Shown here: piece by piece, positions 24,842 through 34,232 of the stretch
Layout of the letters: each line of letters begins with the position of its first letter
Position numbering within the stretch: the stretch's first letter is position 1
From: an uncultured Eubacteriales bacterium
GTDB taxonomy: Bacteria > Bacillota > Clostridia > Oscillospirales > Acutalibacteraceae
Direction: 5' to 3'
Length of the DNA: 64,000 nt
Assembly: GCA_934466515.1 (NCBI GenBank)
Contig: CAKSLH010000002.1
Coordinates: 186,001 to 250,000 of the forward strand
The notes under the pieces: model-generated
Database searches by the model: none
Seen by the model: the letters and a program-made list of their open reading frames with translations, nothing else
What the model was told of the DNA's origin: nothing
Program-made: the position numbers and the translations under genes

Positions 24842-25945
24842 TCAGACATTAAATCTAAAAAGAACTATATCTCCGTCATTCATGACATAGTCCTTGCCCT
24901 CGCTTCTGACTAAGCCCTTTTCCTTTGCGGTCACCATATTACCGTCGCATTTGTTTATAAAATCGTCATAGGCGATAACCTCAGCTCTGATAAATCCGCG
25001 TTCGAAATCGGAATGTATCTTTCCTGCCGCCTGAGGCGCTTTCGTGCCCTTTGTTATTGTCCATGCTCTGACCTCGGGCTTTCCTGCCGTAAGATAGGAA
25101 ATAAGCCCTAAAAGGTGATAGCATTTTTGAATCATTCGGTCAAGTCCCGACCTTTCAAGTCCTATCTCCTCTAAGAACATCATTTTTTCTTCGTCCGAAA
25201 GCTCTGAAATCTCGGCTTCGAGAGATGCGCAGATAGGAAGAATTTCCGCCTTTTCGCGCTCGGCAATTTCTTTTACCGTAAGATAATTTTTATTATCCTC
25301 AATTCCCGATGTAAAATCCTCTTCGCTCATATTGCATGCGTAAATTACGGGCTTTAAGGAAAGAAGAGCGGTAGAATGAAGAATTTCGTATTCTGTATCG
25401 TCCTCTGTTTCCATAGAGCGCGCGGGAAGTCCCGATTCAAGATGTGCGTTAAGCCTTTTTAAGAAATCAACCTCTTTTAAAGCCGATTTATCGCCCTTGG
25501 CCGCCTTCTGTGCCTTATCAAGCCTTCTTGCAACGATTTCCATATCCGAAAAAATAAGCTCTAAATTTATGGTTTCAATATCCCTTGCAGGGTCAACAGA
25601 GCCTTCGACATGGATTATATCGGTGCTTTCAAAACAGCGGACGACATGAACTATCGCGTCGACCTCTCTTATATTGCTTAAAAACTTGTTTCCTAAGCCC
25701 TCGCCCTTTGAGGCGCCCTTTACAAGACCCGCGATATCAACAAATTCTATTACAGCCGGCGTGAACTTGTCCGGATTATAAATTTCCTTTAATTTCTCAA
25801 GCCTTTCATCTGGAACGCTTACTACGCCCACATTAGGCTCAATAGTGCAGAAAGGATAGTTAGCCGACTGCGCTCCGGCATTCGTTATAGCATTGAACAG
25901 GGTTGACTTTCCGACATTCGGAAGTCCTACCATTCCGAGTTTCAT
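24842..25945 (-). CDS. ychF: Redox-regulated ATPase YchF (Obg-like)
   Basis: A 367-residue Obg-family P-loop protein that prefers ATP and associates with ribosomes. It has Walker A GLPNVGKSTLFNAIT, switch region DIAGLVKGASKGEGLGNKFL, the non-canonical NxxE at CNMSEED (in place of NKxD) and a C-terminal TGS domain. The ATG at 25945 after SD TTGGAGG is chosen over an upstream in-frame ATG that gives 14 non-homologous residues. It is the first gene after a consensus promoter and probably heads the run that continues into the racemase and ligase genes. Confidence 0.96.
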   Translation of the reverse strand: MKLGMVGLPNVGKSTLFNAITNAGAQSANYPFCTIEPNVGVVSVPDERLEKLKEIYNPDKFTPAVIEFVDIAGLVKGASKGEGLGNKFLSNIREVDAIVHVVRCFESTDIIHVEGSVDPARDIETINLELIFSDMEIVARRLDKAQKAAKGDKSALKEVDFLKRLNAHLESGLPARSMETEDDTEYEILHSTALLSLKPVIYACNMSEEDFTSGIEDNKNYLTVKEIAEREKAEILPICASLEAEISELSDEEKMMFLEEIGLERSGLDRMIQKCYHLLGLISYLTAGKPEVRAWTITKGTKAPQAAGKIHSDFERGFIRAEVIAYDDFINKCDGNMVTAKEKGLVRSEGKDYVMNDGDIVLFRFNV

Positions 25946-25978
25946 ATATTTGCCTCCAAAATATAATAAATCAATATA

Positions 25979-26007
25979 ATTATACATTCAAATCTTCCTC
26001 ATATCAA
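25979..26007 (-). promoter_or_regulatory. Promoter of the ychF gene run
   Basis: On the minus strand TTGATA, 17 bp, TATAAT, with the start of transcription about 25 bases before ychF. No other promoter of this quality was noticed between here and the terminator at 14805-14844, so nine genes may be cotranscribed. Confidence 0.75.
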
Positions 26008-26093
26008 GAAAAAATAATAATTTTTAAAAAAATCATTCCAAATTAAGGAAAAGTATAGTATAATAAATTTAAAATATATATGGGAGCGTGCGT

Positions 26094-27038
26094 ATGAAGA
26101 CAAATTATACCGTATCTCTGAAAAAAATTATTGATGAATTTAACCTTGAAGAGTTTTATCTTCCCGACAATCCGGAAAATATTTTGATTTCAAGTACCGA
26201 AATCAACCGCCCCGGACTTCAGATAGCTGGATTTTTCAATTATTTTGACGCGGACCGTATTCAGATCTTCGGTCTGAGCGAAATGAGCTTTATAGAATGC
26301 TTTGTGCCCGAAAAGGCTATAGGCAGGGCAAAGGAATTTTTCTCAAGAAAGCCTGTAGCAGTAGTGCTTTCAAGAGAGCTTGAGATGCCTGAATATTTTA
26401 TCGAAGAAGCAAAGGAATTCGGCGTTCCGCTTTTAAGAACCAAGGATACAACCTCGGGCTTTTCCGCGGCACTTATCGCTTTTTTGAGCCTTAATTTAGC
26501 TCCGAGAATTACAAGGCACGGAGTTTTGGTCGAGGTTTACGGCGAGGGAATTTTACTGCTCGGCGAAAGCGGAGTGGGAAAAAGCGAAACCGCAATTGAG
26601 CTTGTAAAGCGAGGCCACCGTCTTATTGCGGATGACGCGGTGGAAATAAGAAGAGTTTCAAGCAAATCGCTTGTGGGCTCGGCTCCCGAAAATATCCGTC
26701 ATTTTATAGAGCTTCGCGGAATAGGTATAATAAATGCAAGCAGAATATTCGGTGTCGGAGCGGTAAAGCTTACAGAGAAGATAGACCTTGTAGTAAATCT
26801 CGAGCAGTGGGATGTAAATAAGGTCTATGACAGAATGGGACTTGAAAACCAGACAACCGAAATTTTAGGACTTACGGTTCCGTCGCTTACGGTGCCTGTA
26901 AGACCCGGGCGTAACCTTGCGGTAATTATCGAAATCGCCGCTATGAACAACCGTCAGAAAAAGCTCGGCTATAATGCGGCTGAGGACCTTTTAAGCAGGC
27001 TTGGTATGACGGACGATTTTAAAGACAGCAAAAACTGA
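26094..27038 (+). CDS. hprK: HPr kinase/phosphorylase
   Basis: A 314-residue bifunctional enzyme that phosphorylates and dephosphorylates Ser46 of HPr and so controls carbon catabolite repression. The N-terminal domain covers about 130 residues. The kinase domain has the P-loop GESGVGKSETAIELVKRGH and ADDAVEI, followed by the signature ELRGIGIINASRIFGVGAV. ATG 26094 after GGGAG is preferred to a GTG six bases earlier. It starts a plus-strand run with glk, murB, rapZ and whiA, divergent from ychF. Confidence 0.97.
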   Translation: MKTNYTVSLKKIIDEFNLEEFYLPDNPENILISSTEINRPGLQIAGFFNYFDADRIQIFGLSEMSFIECFVPEKAIGRAKEFFSRKPVAVVLSRELEMPEYFIEEAKEFGVPLLRTKDTTSGFSAALIAFLSLNLAPRITRHGVLVEVYGEGILLLGESGVGKSETAIELVKRGHRLIADDAVEIRRVSSKSLVGSAPENIRHFIELRGIGIINASRIFGVGAVKLTEKIDLVVNLEQWDVNKVYDRMGLENQTTEILGLTVPSLTVPVRPGRNLAVIIEIAAMNNRQKKLGYNAAEDLLSRLGMTDDFKDSKN

Positions 27039-27056
27039 TTTATCGGAGGAAAATAT

Positions 27057-28013
27057 ATGTTAAGACTCGGAATTGATTTAGGCGGAACAAATATCGTTGC
27101 AGGCGTTGTGGATGAGGATTATAAAATCATTGCGACTAATAAGGTTAAGACGAATTTGCCCAGACCCTCGGAAGAAATAGTTGACGATATAGCGAAAGTA
27201 AGTATCGAAGCGGCAAAAGCCGCAGGCGTTAATATTAAGGATATAGCGGCGGTAGGAATAGGAACTCCCGGGTCGATAAACCCGAAAACAGGGATTGTAA
27301 CCTATTCAAACAACTTGGGATTTTATGATCTTCCGCTCGGAGATATGTTAAGAGAAAGGCTTGGTACTGACCTTTTCCTTGAAAATGACGCAAATGCCGC
27401 GGCTTACGGCGAATATATCGCAGGCGCCGGCAGAGGAACAAAAAACTTTATCGCCGTAACCTTAGGAACGGGCGTCGGCGGAGGAATTATAATAGACGGC
27501 AAGCTTTATTCAGGCTCTAATTATGCAGGCGGAGAGCTCGGACACACCGTTATTCAGATGAACGGAGAGGCTTGCACCTGCGGAAGACTCGGCTGCTATG
27601 AGGCTTATGCATCGGCTACCGCTCTTATAAGACAGACAAAGCAGGCAATGATAAGATTCCCCGAAAGTGCCATGTGGCAGTTATGCGACGGAAAGCTTGA
27701 AAACGCGAGCGGAAAAACCGCCTTTAACGCTATGAGAAACGGCGACGAGGCAGGAAAAGCGGTTGTAGACAATTATATTGGGTTTGTTGCCGTAGGTCTT
27801 GCTAATATTATAAACACTTTCCAGCCGGATGTTATCTGTATCGGCGGAGGAATTTCAAAAGAGGGCGAAACGCTTATTGCTCCGATAAGAGAAATTATAA
27901 GCGGTGAAAACTATGCGAGAAATATCCCTGCAAAAACCGTTATCAAGGCGGCGGACCTCGGAAACGATGCGGGTATTATCGGCGCGGCTTTCCTTGACAG
28001 GCTTTATAAATAA
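27057..28013 (+). CDS. glcK: ROK-family glucokinase
   Basis: A 318-residue sugar kinase, most likely phosphorylating glucose with ATP. The N-terminal phosphate loop is GIDLGGTNI, the catalytic aspartate lies in LENDANAAAYGE, and GTGVGGGIIIDGKLYSG follows. The ROK zinc motif is CTCGRLGCYEAYAS with GELGH upstream. The SD GGAGG is good. It lies 18 bases after hprK, which links sugar phosphorylation and catabolite signalling. Confidence 0.92.
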   Translation: MLRLGIDLGGTNIVAGVVDEDYKIIATNKVKTNLPRPSEEIVDDIAKVSIEAAKAAGVNIKDIAAVGIGTPGSINPKTGIVTYSNNLGFYDLPLGDMLRERLGTDLFLENDANAAAYGEYIAGAGRGTKNFIAVTLGTGVGGGIIIDGKLYSGSNYAGGELGHTVIQMNGEACTCGRLGCYEAYASATALIRQTKQAMIRFPESAMWQLCDGKLENASGKTAFNAMRNGDEAGKAVVDNYIGFVAVGLANIINTFQPDVICIGGGISKEGETLIAPIREIISGENYARNIPAKTVIKAADLGNDAGIIGAAFLDRLYK

Positions 28014-28015
28014 TT

Positions 28016-28933
28016 ATGAAATATTCTGAGTTTTTAAAAGAGCTTGAAAAAACGGGATTTAAATTTAATTTAAATGAAAAAATGAGCGCTCATACGAGCT
28101 TTAAAATAGGCGGAGAGGCGGATATTTATGCTTATCCGTCATCTTCAGACGAGCTTATAAAGCTTGTAAAGCTGTGCAATGAGTTTGAAATACCTTTTTT
28201 CGTAATAGGAAAAGGCTCAAATATTTTGGTTTCGGATTCGGGGATTGAAGGCGTTGTTATAGACACCTGCAGGCTGAGTGCGATTAAGCTTGAAAAGGAA
28301 AATGTAATTTATTGCGAATGCGGAGTACCGCTTATAAGGCTCTGTAATTTCGCTCTTGAAAATTCGCTTTCGGGGCTTGAATTCGCTTTCGGAATTCCGG
28401 GGAGCGTAGGCGGAGCGGCGGTTATGAACGCGGGGGCTTACGGCGGCGAGATTTCCGATGTAATTAAAAGCTGTTTGTGTATAGACTCTCAGGGCAAGTC
28501 TTATGCTCTTTTTAAAAAGGATATGGCTTTAGGCTACAGAACGAGCGTTTTTAAAAGGAACGACCTAATTGTTTTAAGCGCCGAATTTGAGCTTTTAAAG
28601 GGAGACAAATCCGAAATCAAAGAAAAAATGAACGGATTTATGGAAAGAAGAAAGCAAAAGCAGCCGCTTGAATTCCCGAGCGCAGGAAGCACTTTTAAAA
28701 GACCCGAGGGATATTTTGCAGGCGCGCTTATAGAAAAAAACGGCTTTAAGGGCAAAATGTGCGGCGGAGCGCAGGTAAGCGAAAAGCATGCGGGCTTTAT
28801 AATAAATAAAGACAATGCAAAGGCCAAAGATGTTAAAAATCTTATCGCAGATATTAAAGAAACGGTTTTAAAAAACGATAATGTTTTGCTTGAACCGGAG
28901 GTTATTTTCATAGGAAGAAAAGAGGAAGGATAA
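28016..28933 (+). CDS. murB: UDP-N-acetylenolpyruvoylglucosamine reductase
   Basis: A 305-residue FAD enzyme reducing UDP-GlcNAc-enolpyruvate to UDP-MurNAc, an early peptidoglycan step. It has HTSFKIGGEADIY, IGKGSNILVSD, the FAD motif GIPGSVGGAAVMNAGAYGGE, YRTSVFK, the catalytic serine in PSAGSTFKRP and the C-terminal EPEVIFIG, i.e. the type II arrangement. The upstream SD is weak and only two bases separate it from glcK, so translation is probably coupled. Confidence 0.96.
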   Translation: MKYSEFLKELEKTGFKFNLNEKMSAHTSFKIGGEADIYAYPSSSDELIKLVKLCNEFEIPFFVIGKGSNILVSDSGIEGVVIDTCRLSAIKLEKENVIYCECGVPLIRLCNFALENSLSGLEFAFGIPGSVGGAAVMNAGAYGGEISDVIKSCLCIDSQGKSYALFKKDMALGYRTSVFKRNDLIVLSAEFELLKGDKSEIKEKMNGFMERRKQKQPLEFPSAGSTFKRPEGYFAGALIEKNGFKGKMCGGAQVSEKHAGFIINKDNAKAKDVKNLIADIKETVLKNDNVLLEPEVIFIGRKEEG

Positions 28934-29797
28934 ATGAATTTGCTGATTGTTACAGGCATGTCGGGAGCAGGAAAAACTCAGGCGGCGAATACTCTTGAGG
29001 ACTTGGGATTTTATTGCGTCGATAATATTCCGCCTGCGATAATTCCCGCATTTATAAATCTTTCCGCAAGAGGAAATAACGAGCTTGAAAAAATCGCAAT
29101 CGTCACCGATATAAGAACAGGCGATATGTTTGCGGAAATCGGAAATGTGCTCGATACACTTAAAAAGGATAATGTGAATTATAAAATTCTTTTTTTAGAC
29201 TGCGACGATAAAGTTTTAGTAAGAAGATTTAAGGAAAACAGAAGAAAGCATCCGCTTTGCGAAAAGGATAATTATTCCGTTTCGGACGCTGTAAAGGCGG
29301 AGCGCGAAATGCTTAAAAGGCTCAGATTTCAGTCAGATTATCTTATTGATACCACTAATCTGTCTATCGCTCAGCTTAAAAAACAGCTCACTGAAATTTT
29401 CTTAAACGACGCGAAAAACGGAATGCACATTCAGTGCCGCTCCTTCGGGTTTAAATACGGAATAGATGAGGACGCGGATATAGTGCTTGATGTAAGGTGT
29501 CTGCCCAATCCCTTTTATATCGAAAGCCTTAAGAATAAGACGGGTCTTGACAAAGAGGTAAGGGATTATGTAATGGGCTTCGAGGAAAGCCAAAAGTTGT
29601 TTGAGAAGATAAAGGACTTTATAGATTATTCTCTTCCGCTTTATTCTAAAGAGGGTAAAAGCCAGCTTGTAATATCCTTTGGCTGTACGGGCGGCAAGCA
29701 TAGGTCGGTAACATTTGCGGAGCTTATTTATAAGCATCTCATTGAAAACGGCTATGTTGCGTCTTCCTTGCACAGAGATATCTATAAGGGGGCATAA
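28934..29797 (+). CDS. rapZ: RNase adapter RapZ / YvcJ nucleotide-binding protein
   Basis: A 287-residue P-loop protein. It has Walker A TGMSGAGKTQAA, CVDNIPP, the middle RRFKENRRKHPL and the C-terminal SFGCTGGKHRSVTFAE. In Enterobacteria RapZ controls glmS through small RNAs; in Firmicutes (YvcJ) the role is less clear. It starts immediately after murB and is followed after two bases by whiA. The gene usually lying between these two, glmR (yvcK), is absent here. Confidence 0.95.
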   Translation: MNLLIVTGMSGAGKTQAANTLEDLGFYCVDNIPPAIIPAFINLSARGNNELEKIAIVTDIRTGDMFAEIGNVLDTLKKDNVNYKILFLDCDDKVLVRRFKENRRKHPLCEKDNYSVSDAVKAEREMLKRLRFQSDYLIDTTNLSIAQLKKQLTEIFLNDAKNGMHIQCRSFGFKYGIDEDADIVLDVRCLPNPFYIESLKNKTGLDKEVRDYVMGFEESQKLFEKIKDFIDYSLPLYSKEGKSQLVISFGCTGGKHRSVTFAELIYKHLIENGYVASSLHRDIYKGA

Positions 29798-29799
29798 TT

Positions 29800-30693
29800 A
29801 TGTCGTTTAATACCGACATAAAAAACGAGCTTTCGCATATTAGACCGTCTGAATGCTGCAAACAACCGCTGGTTTACGGATTTTTGCTCTTTAGCCGGTC
29901 TTTTTCAATAAAAAAGATATGCATGCAGACCGAAAATGAAAATACCGCCGTCTTTTATGCAAGGCTTTTAAAGGATGTTTATTCGGTAGAAACCGCGCTT
30001 TATAAGGGAGGCGGAATAAAAACCACATACAGAGTCGAGGTGCCCGACGAGGCGGACAGGCTTAAGGTCTTAGCCTCGGTGGATTTCGGGATTTATGAGG
30101 GAAGAATAAACAGGGAAAGCTTTGCAAGAGACTGCTGCTGCGCAAGCTTTATAAGAGGCGCTTTTCTTGCCTGCGGACATTTGTGCGACCCCGATAAGGG
30201 CTATAGGGTGGATTTTCCCGTTAAGGAAAGGGCGCTTGCCGAGGAGCTTAAGGGTCTTCTTTTTGAACACGGAATTTCCGCTAATATTTCACCGCGCGGC
30301 AAGGGCTTTGTGGTTTACATAAAACGGAATGAAACTATAGGCGATCTGCTTGCTTTAATGGGTGCGTCCTCAAGGAGCCTTGAGCTTATCGAAACAGCAA
30401 TTCTTAAAAGCGTTAAAAACAATATCAACAGGGCAAGAAACTGCGACAGCGCAAATATAGGCAAAACCGTTGAGGCGTCTATAGCGCAAAGAAGAGCCAT
30501 TGAATATTTAAAAAGCCATGATATGTTAGAAAGTCTTCCTCTAAAACTGCAAAGCGCCGCGAATTTAAGACTTTCCGCTCCAGAAGCGTCCTTAAAGGAG
30601 CTTTGCAAATTAAGCAATGAGGATATCTCCGTGTCGGGGCTTAACCATAGGCTTAAAAGAATAATTGAAATTTATGAAGAAAAAATAAAATAA
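29800..30693 (+). CDS. whiA: DNA-binding protein WhiA
   Basis: A 297-residue protein with an N-terminal degenerate LAGLIDADG-type domain (CCASFIRGAFLACG, about residues 107-120) and a C-terminal helix-turn-helix (RLSAPEASLKELCKLSN, about 257-273). WhiA controls sporulation in Streptomyces and influences division and chromosome segregation in Bacillus. The SD AAGGGGG is clear. It ends the hprK-glcK-murB-rapZ-whiA run before dnaE. Confidence 0.95.
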   Translation: MSFNTDIKNELSHIRPSECCKQPLVYGFLLFSRSFSIKKICMQTENENTAVFYARLLKDVYSVETALYKGGGIKTTYRVEVPDEADRLKVLASVDFGIYEGRINRESFARDCCCASFIRGAFLACGHLCDPDKGYRVDFPVKERALAEELKGLLFEHGISANISPRGKGFVVYIKRNETIGDLLALMGASSRSLELIETAILKSVKNNINRARNCDSANIGKTVEASIAQRRAIEYLKSHDMLESLPLKLQSAANLRLSAPEASLKELCKLSNEDISVSGLNHRLKRIIEIYEEKIK

Positions 30694-30699
30694 AAAGAG

Positions 30700-33600
30700 G
30701 TGTTCGCTACGGATTTTGTTCATCTTCATGTTCACTCGGAATACAGCTTATTAGACGGCTGCTGCCGTATCGGACAGCTTGTCGATAAGGCGTATAATAA
30801 CGGTCAGAAGGCGGTCGCGATTACCGACCACGGCGTTATGTACGGTGCGATTGAATTTTATAAAAAAGCGATAAAAAAAGGAATTAAGCCGATTATCGGC
30901 TGTGAGGTATATGTCGCCCCGAGAAAGCGCACGGACAAGCTTAAGGGTCCCGACAGCGAGTATACCCACCTTGTATTGATTTGTAAAAACAATACGGGTT
31001 ATCAGAATCTTATTAAAATGGTTTCCTTATCTTTCACCGAGGGGTTTTATAATAAGCCGAGAATAGATAAAGAGTTACTTGAAAAGTATTACGATGGTCT
31101 TATTGCAAGCTCCGCCTGCTTAGCCGGAGAAATTCCGAGGGCGCTTTTAAACGGAGATTTTGAAGCCGCCGCTTCTTCTGCTCTTTATTTTAAAGAGCTT
31201 TTCGGAAAGGATAACTTTTATTTAGAACTGCAGGACCATGGGCTTGCCGAGCAAAAAAGGATAAATCCTTTTTTAATAAAGCTTTCAAAACAGCTTGATA
31301 TTCCGCTTATCGCTACTAATGACGCGCATTATATAAATAAAGAGGACAGCCTTATGCACAAGGTTTTACTCTGTATTCAGACGGGCACGAAAATAACCGA
31401 AAAGCTTCCTCTTGAATTTAAGACAGACGAATTCTATTTAAAATCGACCGAAGAAATGGCGGAGCTTTTTAAAGAGGTTCCCGAGGCAATTTCGAACACC
31501 GTGAAAATTGCCGATATGTGCAATGTAAGCTTTGAATTCGGAAAAATTAAGCTTCCGTATTTCGATACGGGAGACGAGGACCATTTTGAATTCTTTAAAA
31601 GAAAATGCTTTGAGGGAATGTACAGGATTTACGGGCAAAATCCAGAAAAGCAGGTTACGGACAGGCTGAAATATGAGCTTTCCGTAATAAATAAAATGGG
31701 TTATACCGACTATTATCTTATAGTCTGGGACTTTGTAAATTTCGCAAAAACCCATGATATCCCCGTAGGCCCCGGAAGAGGCTCGGGAGCAGGAAGTCTC
31801 GCGGCTTACTGCATAGGGATAACGGGTATAGACCCGTTAAGATACGACCTGCTTTTCGAGCGGTTTTTAAATCCCGAAAGAGTCTCTATGCCCGATTTCG
31901 ATATAGATTTTTGCTATGTAAAAAGGCAAAAGGTTATCGACTATGTTATAAATAAGTACGGTTCAGACAGAGTAGCGCAGATAGTAACCTTCGGAACAAT
32001 GGCGGCAAGAGCGGCTGTAAGAGATGTCGGCAGGGTTATGGATATTCCTTATGCCCTTTGCGATAAAACCGCAAAGCTTATTCCTCAGGCAATAGGAATG
32101 ACTATAAATAAAGCGCTTTCCTCTTCAAGGGAACTAAAAGAGCTTTATGATAATGACGAACGGATAAAAGAGCTTATTGATATGGCAATTAAGCTTGAGG
32201 GTATGCCGAGGCATGCTTCGACCCATGCGGCAGGCGTTGTTATTTCGGATAAGCCTGTAAGCGAATATGTTCCGCTTTCTTTGAATGACGGCGCGGTGGT
32301 AACGCAGTATACAATGACAGCCCTTGAAGAATTGGGGCTTTTGAAAATGGATTTTTTGGGACTCAGAAACCTTACCGTTATTGACGATACCGAAAAATTC
32401 ATCCGCAAATTCAAGCCCGATTTTAATATTGAAGCTATTCCTATGAACGATAAGGCGACTCTTGAAATGATGGGCGAGGGTCAGACCGACGGCGTGTTTC
32501 AGTTTGAATCCGAGGGCATGAAAAATGTTCTGAGAAAATTCAAGCCCGAAAGCATAGAGGATCTTATCGCTATTATTTCGCTTTACCGCCCCGGACCTAT
32601 GGATTCAATTCCCCGTTATATCCATAACCGCCACAATCCGCAGGATGTAAAATACGATACTCCGCTTTTAGAGCCGATTTTAAAGGTTACCTACGGCTGT
32701 ATAGTTTATCAGGAGCAGGTAATGCAGATATTCAGAAGTCTTGCGGGTTATTCCTTGGGCAGAGCGGATATTGTAAGACGGGCTATGGCAAAGAAAAAGC
32801 ATGAGGTTATGCAAAAGGAAAGGAAGGCATTTATTTACGGCGAAAGGGACGAATCGGGCAATGTCGTTTGCGAGGGCGCGGTAAACAGAGGCGTCAGCGA
32901 GGAAACGGCAAAAAAGATATTCGACGAAATGTCGGCTTTCAGCTCCTATGCCTTTAATAAGTCCCATGCGGCGGCGTATGCCGTGGTTTCCTACAGAACC
33001 GCTTATCTTAAGGTTCATTATAAAAAAGAATATTTTGCGTCTCTTCTTACAAGCGTGCTTGACAGCGCAGGGAAGATTTCTTTGTATACGGGCGAATGCA
33101 AAAGACTTGGTATTAAGGTGCTTTCCCCAAGCGTAAACGAAAGCTTCGAAAGCTTCACGCCCTGCGAAGAGGGTATTCGTTTCGGGCTTTGCGCGGTTAA
33201 AAATTTAGGAAACGCTGTTATTGATAAAATCATTTCGGAAAGAAAAGAAAACGGTCCGTACAAAAGCATGTACGACTTGATTTTAAGAAATTCTTCAAGA
33301 GAATTCAACCGTAGGGCGCTTGAAAGCCTGATTAAAAGCGGCGCGCTTGACGGGCTTGAAAAAAACCGCAGAACAATGCTTTATAATGCCGATAAAATTT
33401 TAGGAATTGTTGAAGAACAGAGAAAATACACCGGAACCGATCAGCTTGATTTGTTCGGCTTTGAAGAGCAAAAGCCCGAGCCTGAGCTTGAAGAAGTAGA
33501 GGAGCTTGATAAATTAAAGCTTCTTTCCATGGAAAAAGAGGTTTCTGGGCTGTATCTTTCGGGTCACCCGCTTGACGGCTGTAGGAGCTTTATCAAAAAA

Positions 33601-34158
33601 GGAAATTATGTCTCCTTAGGCGATATAAACCTTAGAAAGTATCCCGACGGTCAGCGAATCAGAGCGGTTGCGGTTATCGACGGCATAAAGGTAAGAGAGC
33701 TTAAAAACGGAAATATTATGATGAGTGCCGTTTGCGAGGATAAAAGCGGAAGAACCGATGTCACGGCATTTTCCTCGGTATATAATAAATATAAAAGCTT
33801 TTTATCGGACAATTCGGTTATAATAATAAGCGGAAAGATTTCCGAAAGAGAGGACAGAGACCCCGAAATATTATTAGACGGTGTTTCCCCTCTGCCCGAC
33901 GGTGCAATGAATTTTACATCGGGAGGCAAAAATATCCTTAAGGGACTTTACCTTAAGGTGAAAAATACCGACTGCGAGGAAATGAAAGCGGTAAAGGATA
34001 TTCTAATGAAAAACCGCGGAAATGAGGATGTCTATATTTACTGCACCGAAACCGGCAAAAAGCTCAAAGCCCCCGAAAGCCTAAAATTTGACGGCGGCGA
34101 AGCGGCGATAAAGGAGCTTGAATTTCTTCTCGGCAAAGAATGTGTAAAAAAAGTGTGA
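30700..34158 (+). CDS. dnaE: DNA polymerase III alpha subunit DnaE
   Basis: A replicative polymerase of about 1150 residues. The N-terminal PHP domain has HLHVHSEYSLLDG and AITDHGVMYG. The catalytic core has GPGRGSGAGSLAAYCIGIT and the acidic MPDFDIDFCY. PRHASTHAAGVVIS, a helix-hairpin-helix region and a C-terminal OB-fold follow; no PolC-type exonuclease is inserted. The only conventional start is GTG at 30700, but this GTG is part of the SD AAAGAGGTG. ACG at 30709, six bases after the SD, would give the usual short N-terminus (DFVHLHVH). It lies seven bases after whiA and upstream of pfkA. Confidence 0.96.
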   Translation: MFATDFVHLHVHSEYSLLDGCCRIGQLVDKAYNNGQKAVAITDHGVMYGAIEFYKKAIKKGIKPIIGCEVYVAPRKRTDKLKGPDSEYTHLVLICKNNTGYQNLIKMVSLSFTEGFYNKPRIDKELLEKYYDGLIASSACLAGEIPRALLNGDFEAAASSALYFKELFGKDNFYLELQDHGLAEQKRINPFLIKLSKQLDIPLIATNDAHYINKEDSLMHKVLLCIQTGTKITEKLPLEFKTDEFYLKSTEEMAELFKEVPEAISNTVKIADMCNVSFEFGKIKLPYFDTGDEDHFEFFKRKCFEGMYRIYGQNPEKQVTDRLKYELSVINKMGYTDYYLIVWDFVNFAKTHDIPVGPGRGSGAGSLAAYCIGITGIDPLRYDLLFERFLNPERVSMPDFDIDFCYVKRQKVIDYVINKYGSDRVAQIVTFGTMAARAAVRDVGRVMDIPYALCDKTAKLIPQAIGMTINKALSSSRELKELYDNDERIKELIDMAIKLEGMPRHASTHAAGVVISDKPVSEYVPLSLNDGAVVTQYTMTALEELGLLKMDFLGLRNLTVIDDTEKFIRKFKPDFNIEAIPMNDKATLEMMGEGQTDGVFQFESEGMKNVLRKFKPESIEDLIAIISLYRPGPMDSIPRYIHNRHNPQDVKYDTPLLEPILKVTYGCIVYQEQVMQIFRSLAGYSLGRADIVRRAMAKKKHEVMQKERKAFIYGERDESGNVVCEGAVNRGVSEETAKKIFDEMSAFSSYAFNKSHAAAYAVVSYRTAYLKVHYKKEYFASLLTSVLDSAGKISLYTGECKRLGIKVLSPSVNESFESFTPCEEGIRFGLCAVKNLGNAVIDKIISERKENGPYKSMYDLILRNSSREFNRRALESLIKSGALDGLEKNRRTMLYNADKILGIVEEQRKYTGTDQLDLFGFEEQKPEPELEEVEELDKLKLLSMEKEVSGLYLSGHPLDGCRSFIKKGNYVSLGDINLRKYPDGQRIRAVAVIDGIKVRELKNGNIMMSAVCEDKSGRTDVTAFSSVYNKYKSFLSDNSVIIISGKISEREDRDPEILLDGVSPLPDGAMNFTSGGKNILKGLYLKVKNTDCEEMKAVKDILMKNRGNEDVYIYCTETGKKLKAPESLKFDGGEAAIKELEFLLGKECVKKV

Positions 34159-34174
34159 AGTTTTAATTTTTTTG

Positions 34175-34203
34175 TTGCCAAAAGCTTTTAAATGGTATAT
34201 AAT
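34175..34203 (+). promoter_or_regulatory. Promoter of pfkA
   Basis: TTGCCA, 17 bp, TATAAT. It places the start about 25 bases before the pfkA ATG, with the SD ATGGAGATG between. Confidence 0.78.
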
Positions 34204-34232
34204 AACAAAATGTATATGGAGATGATAATATT

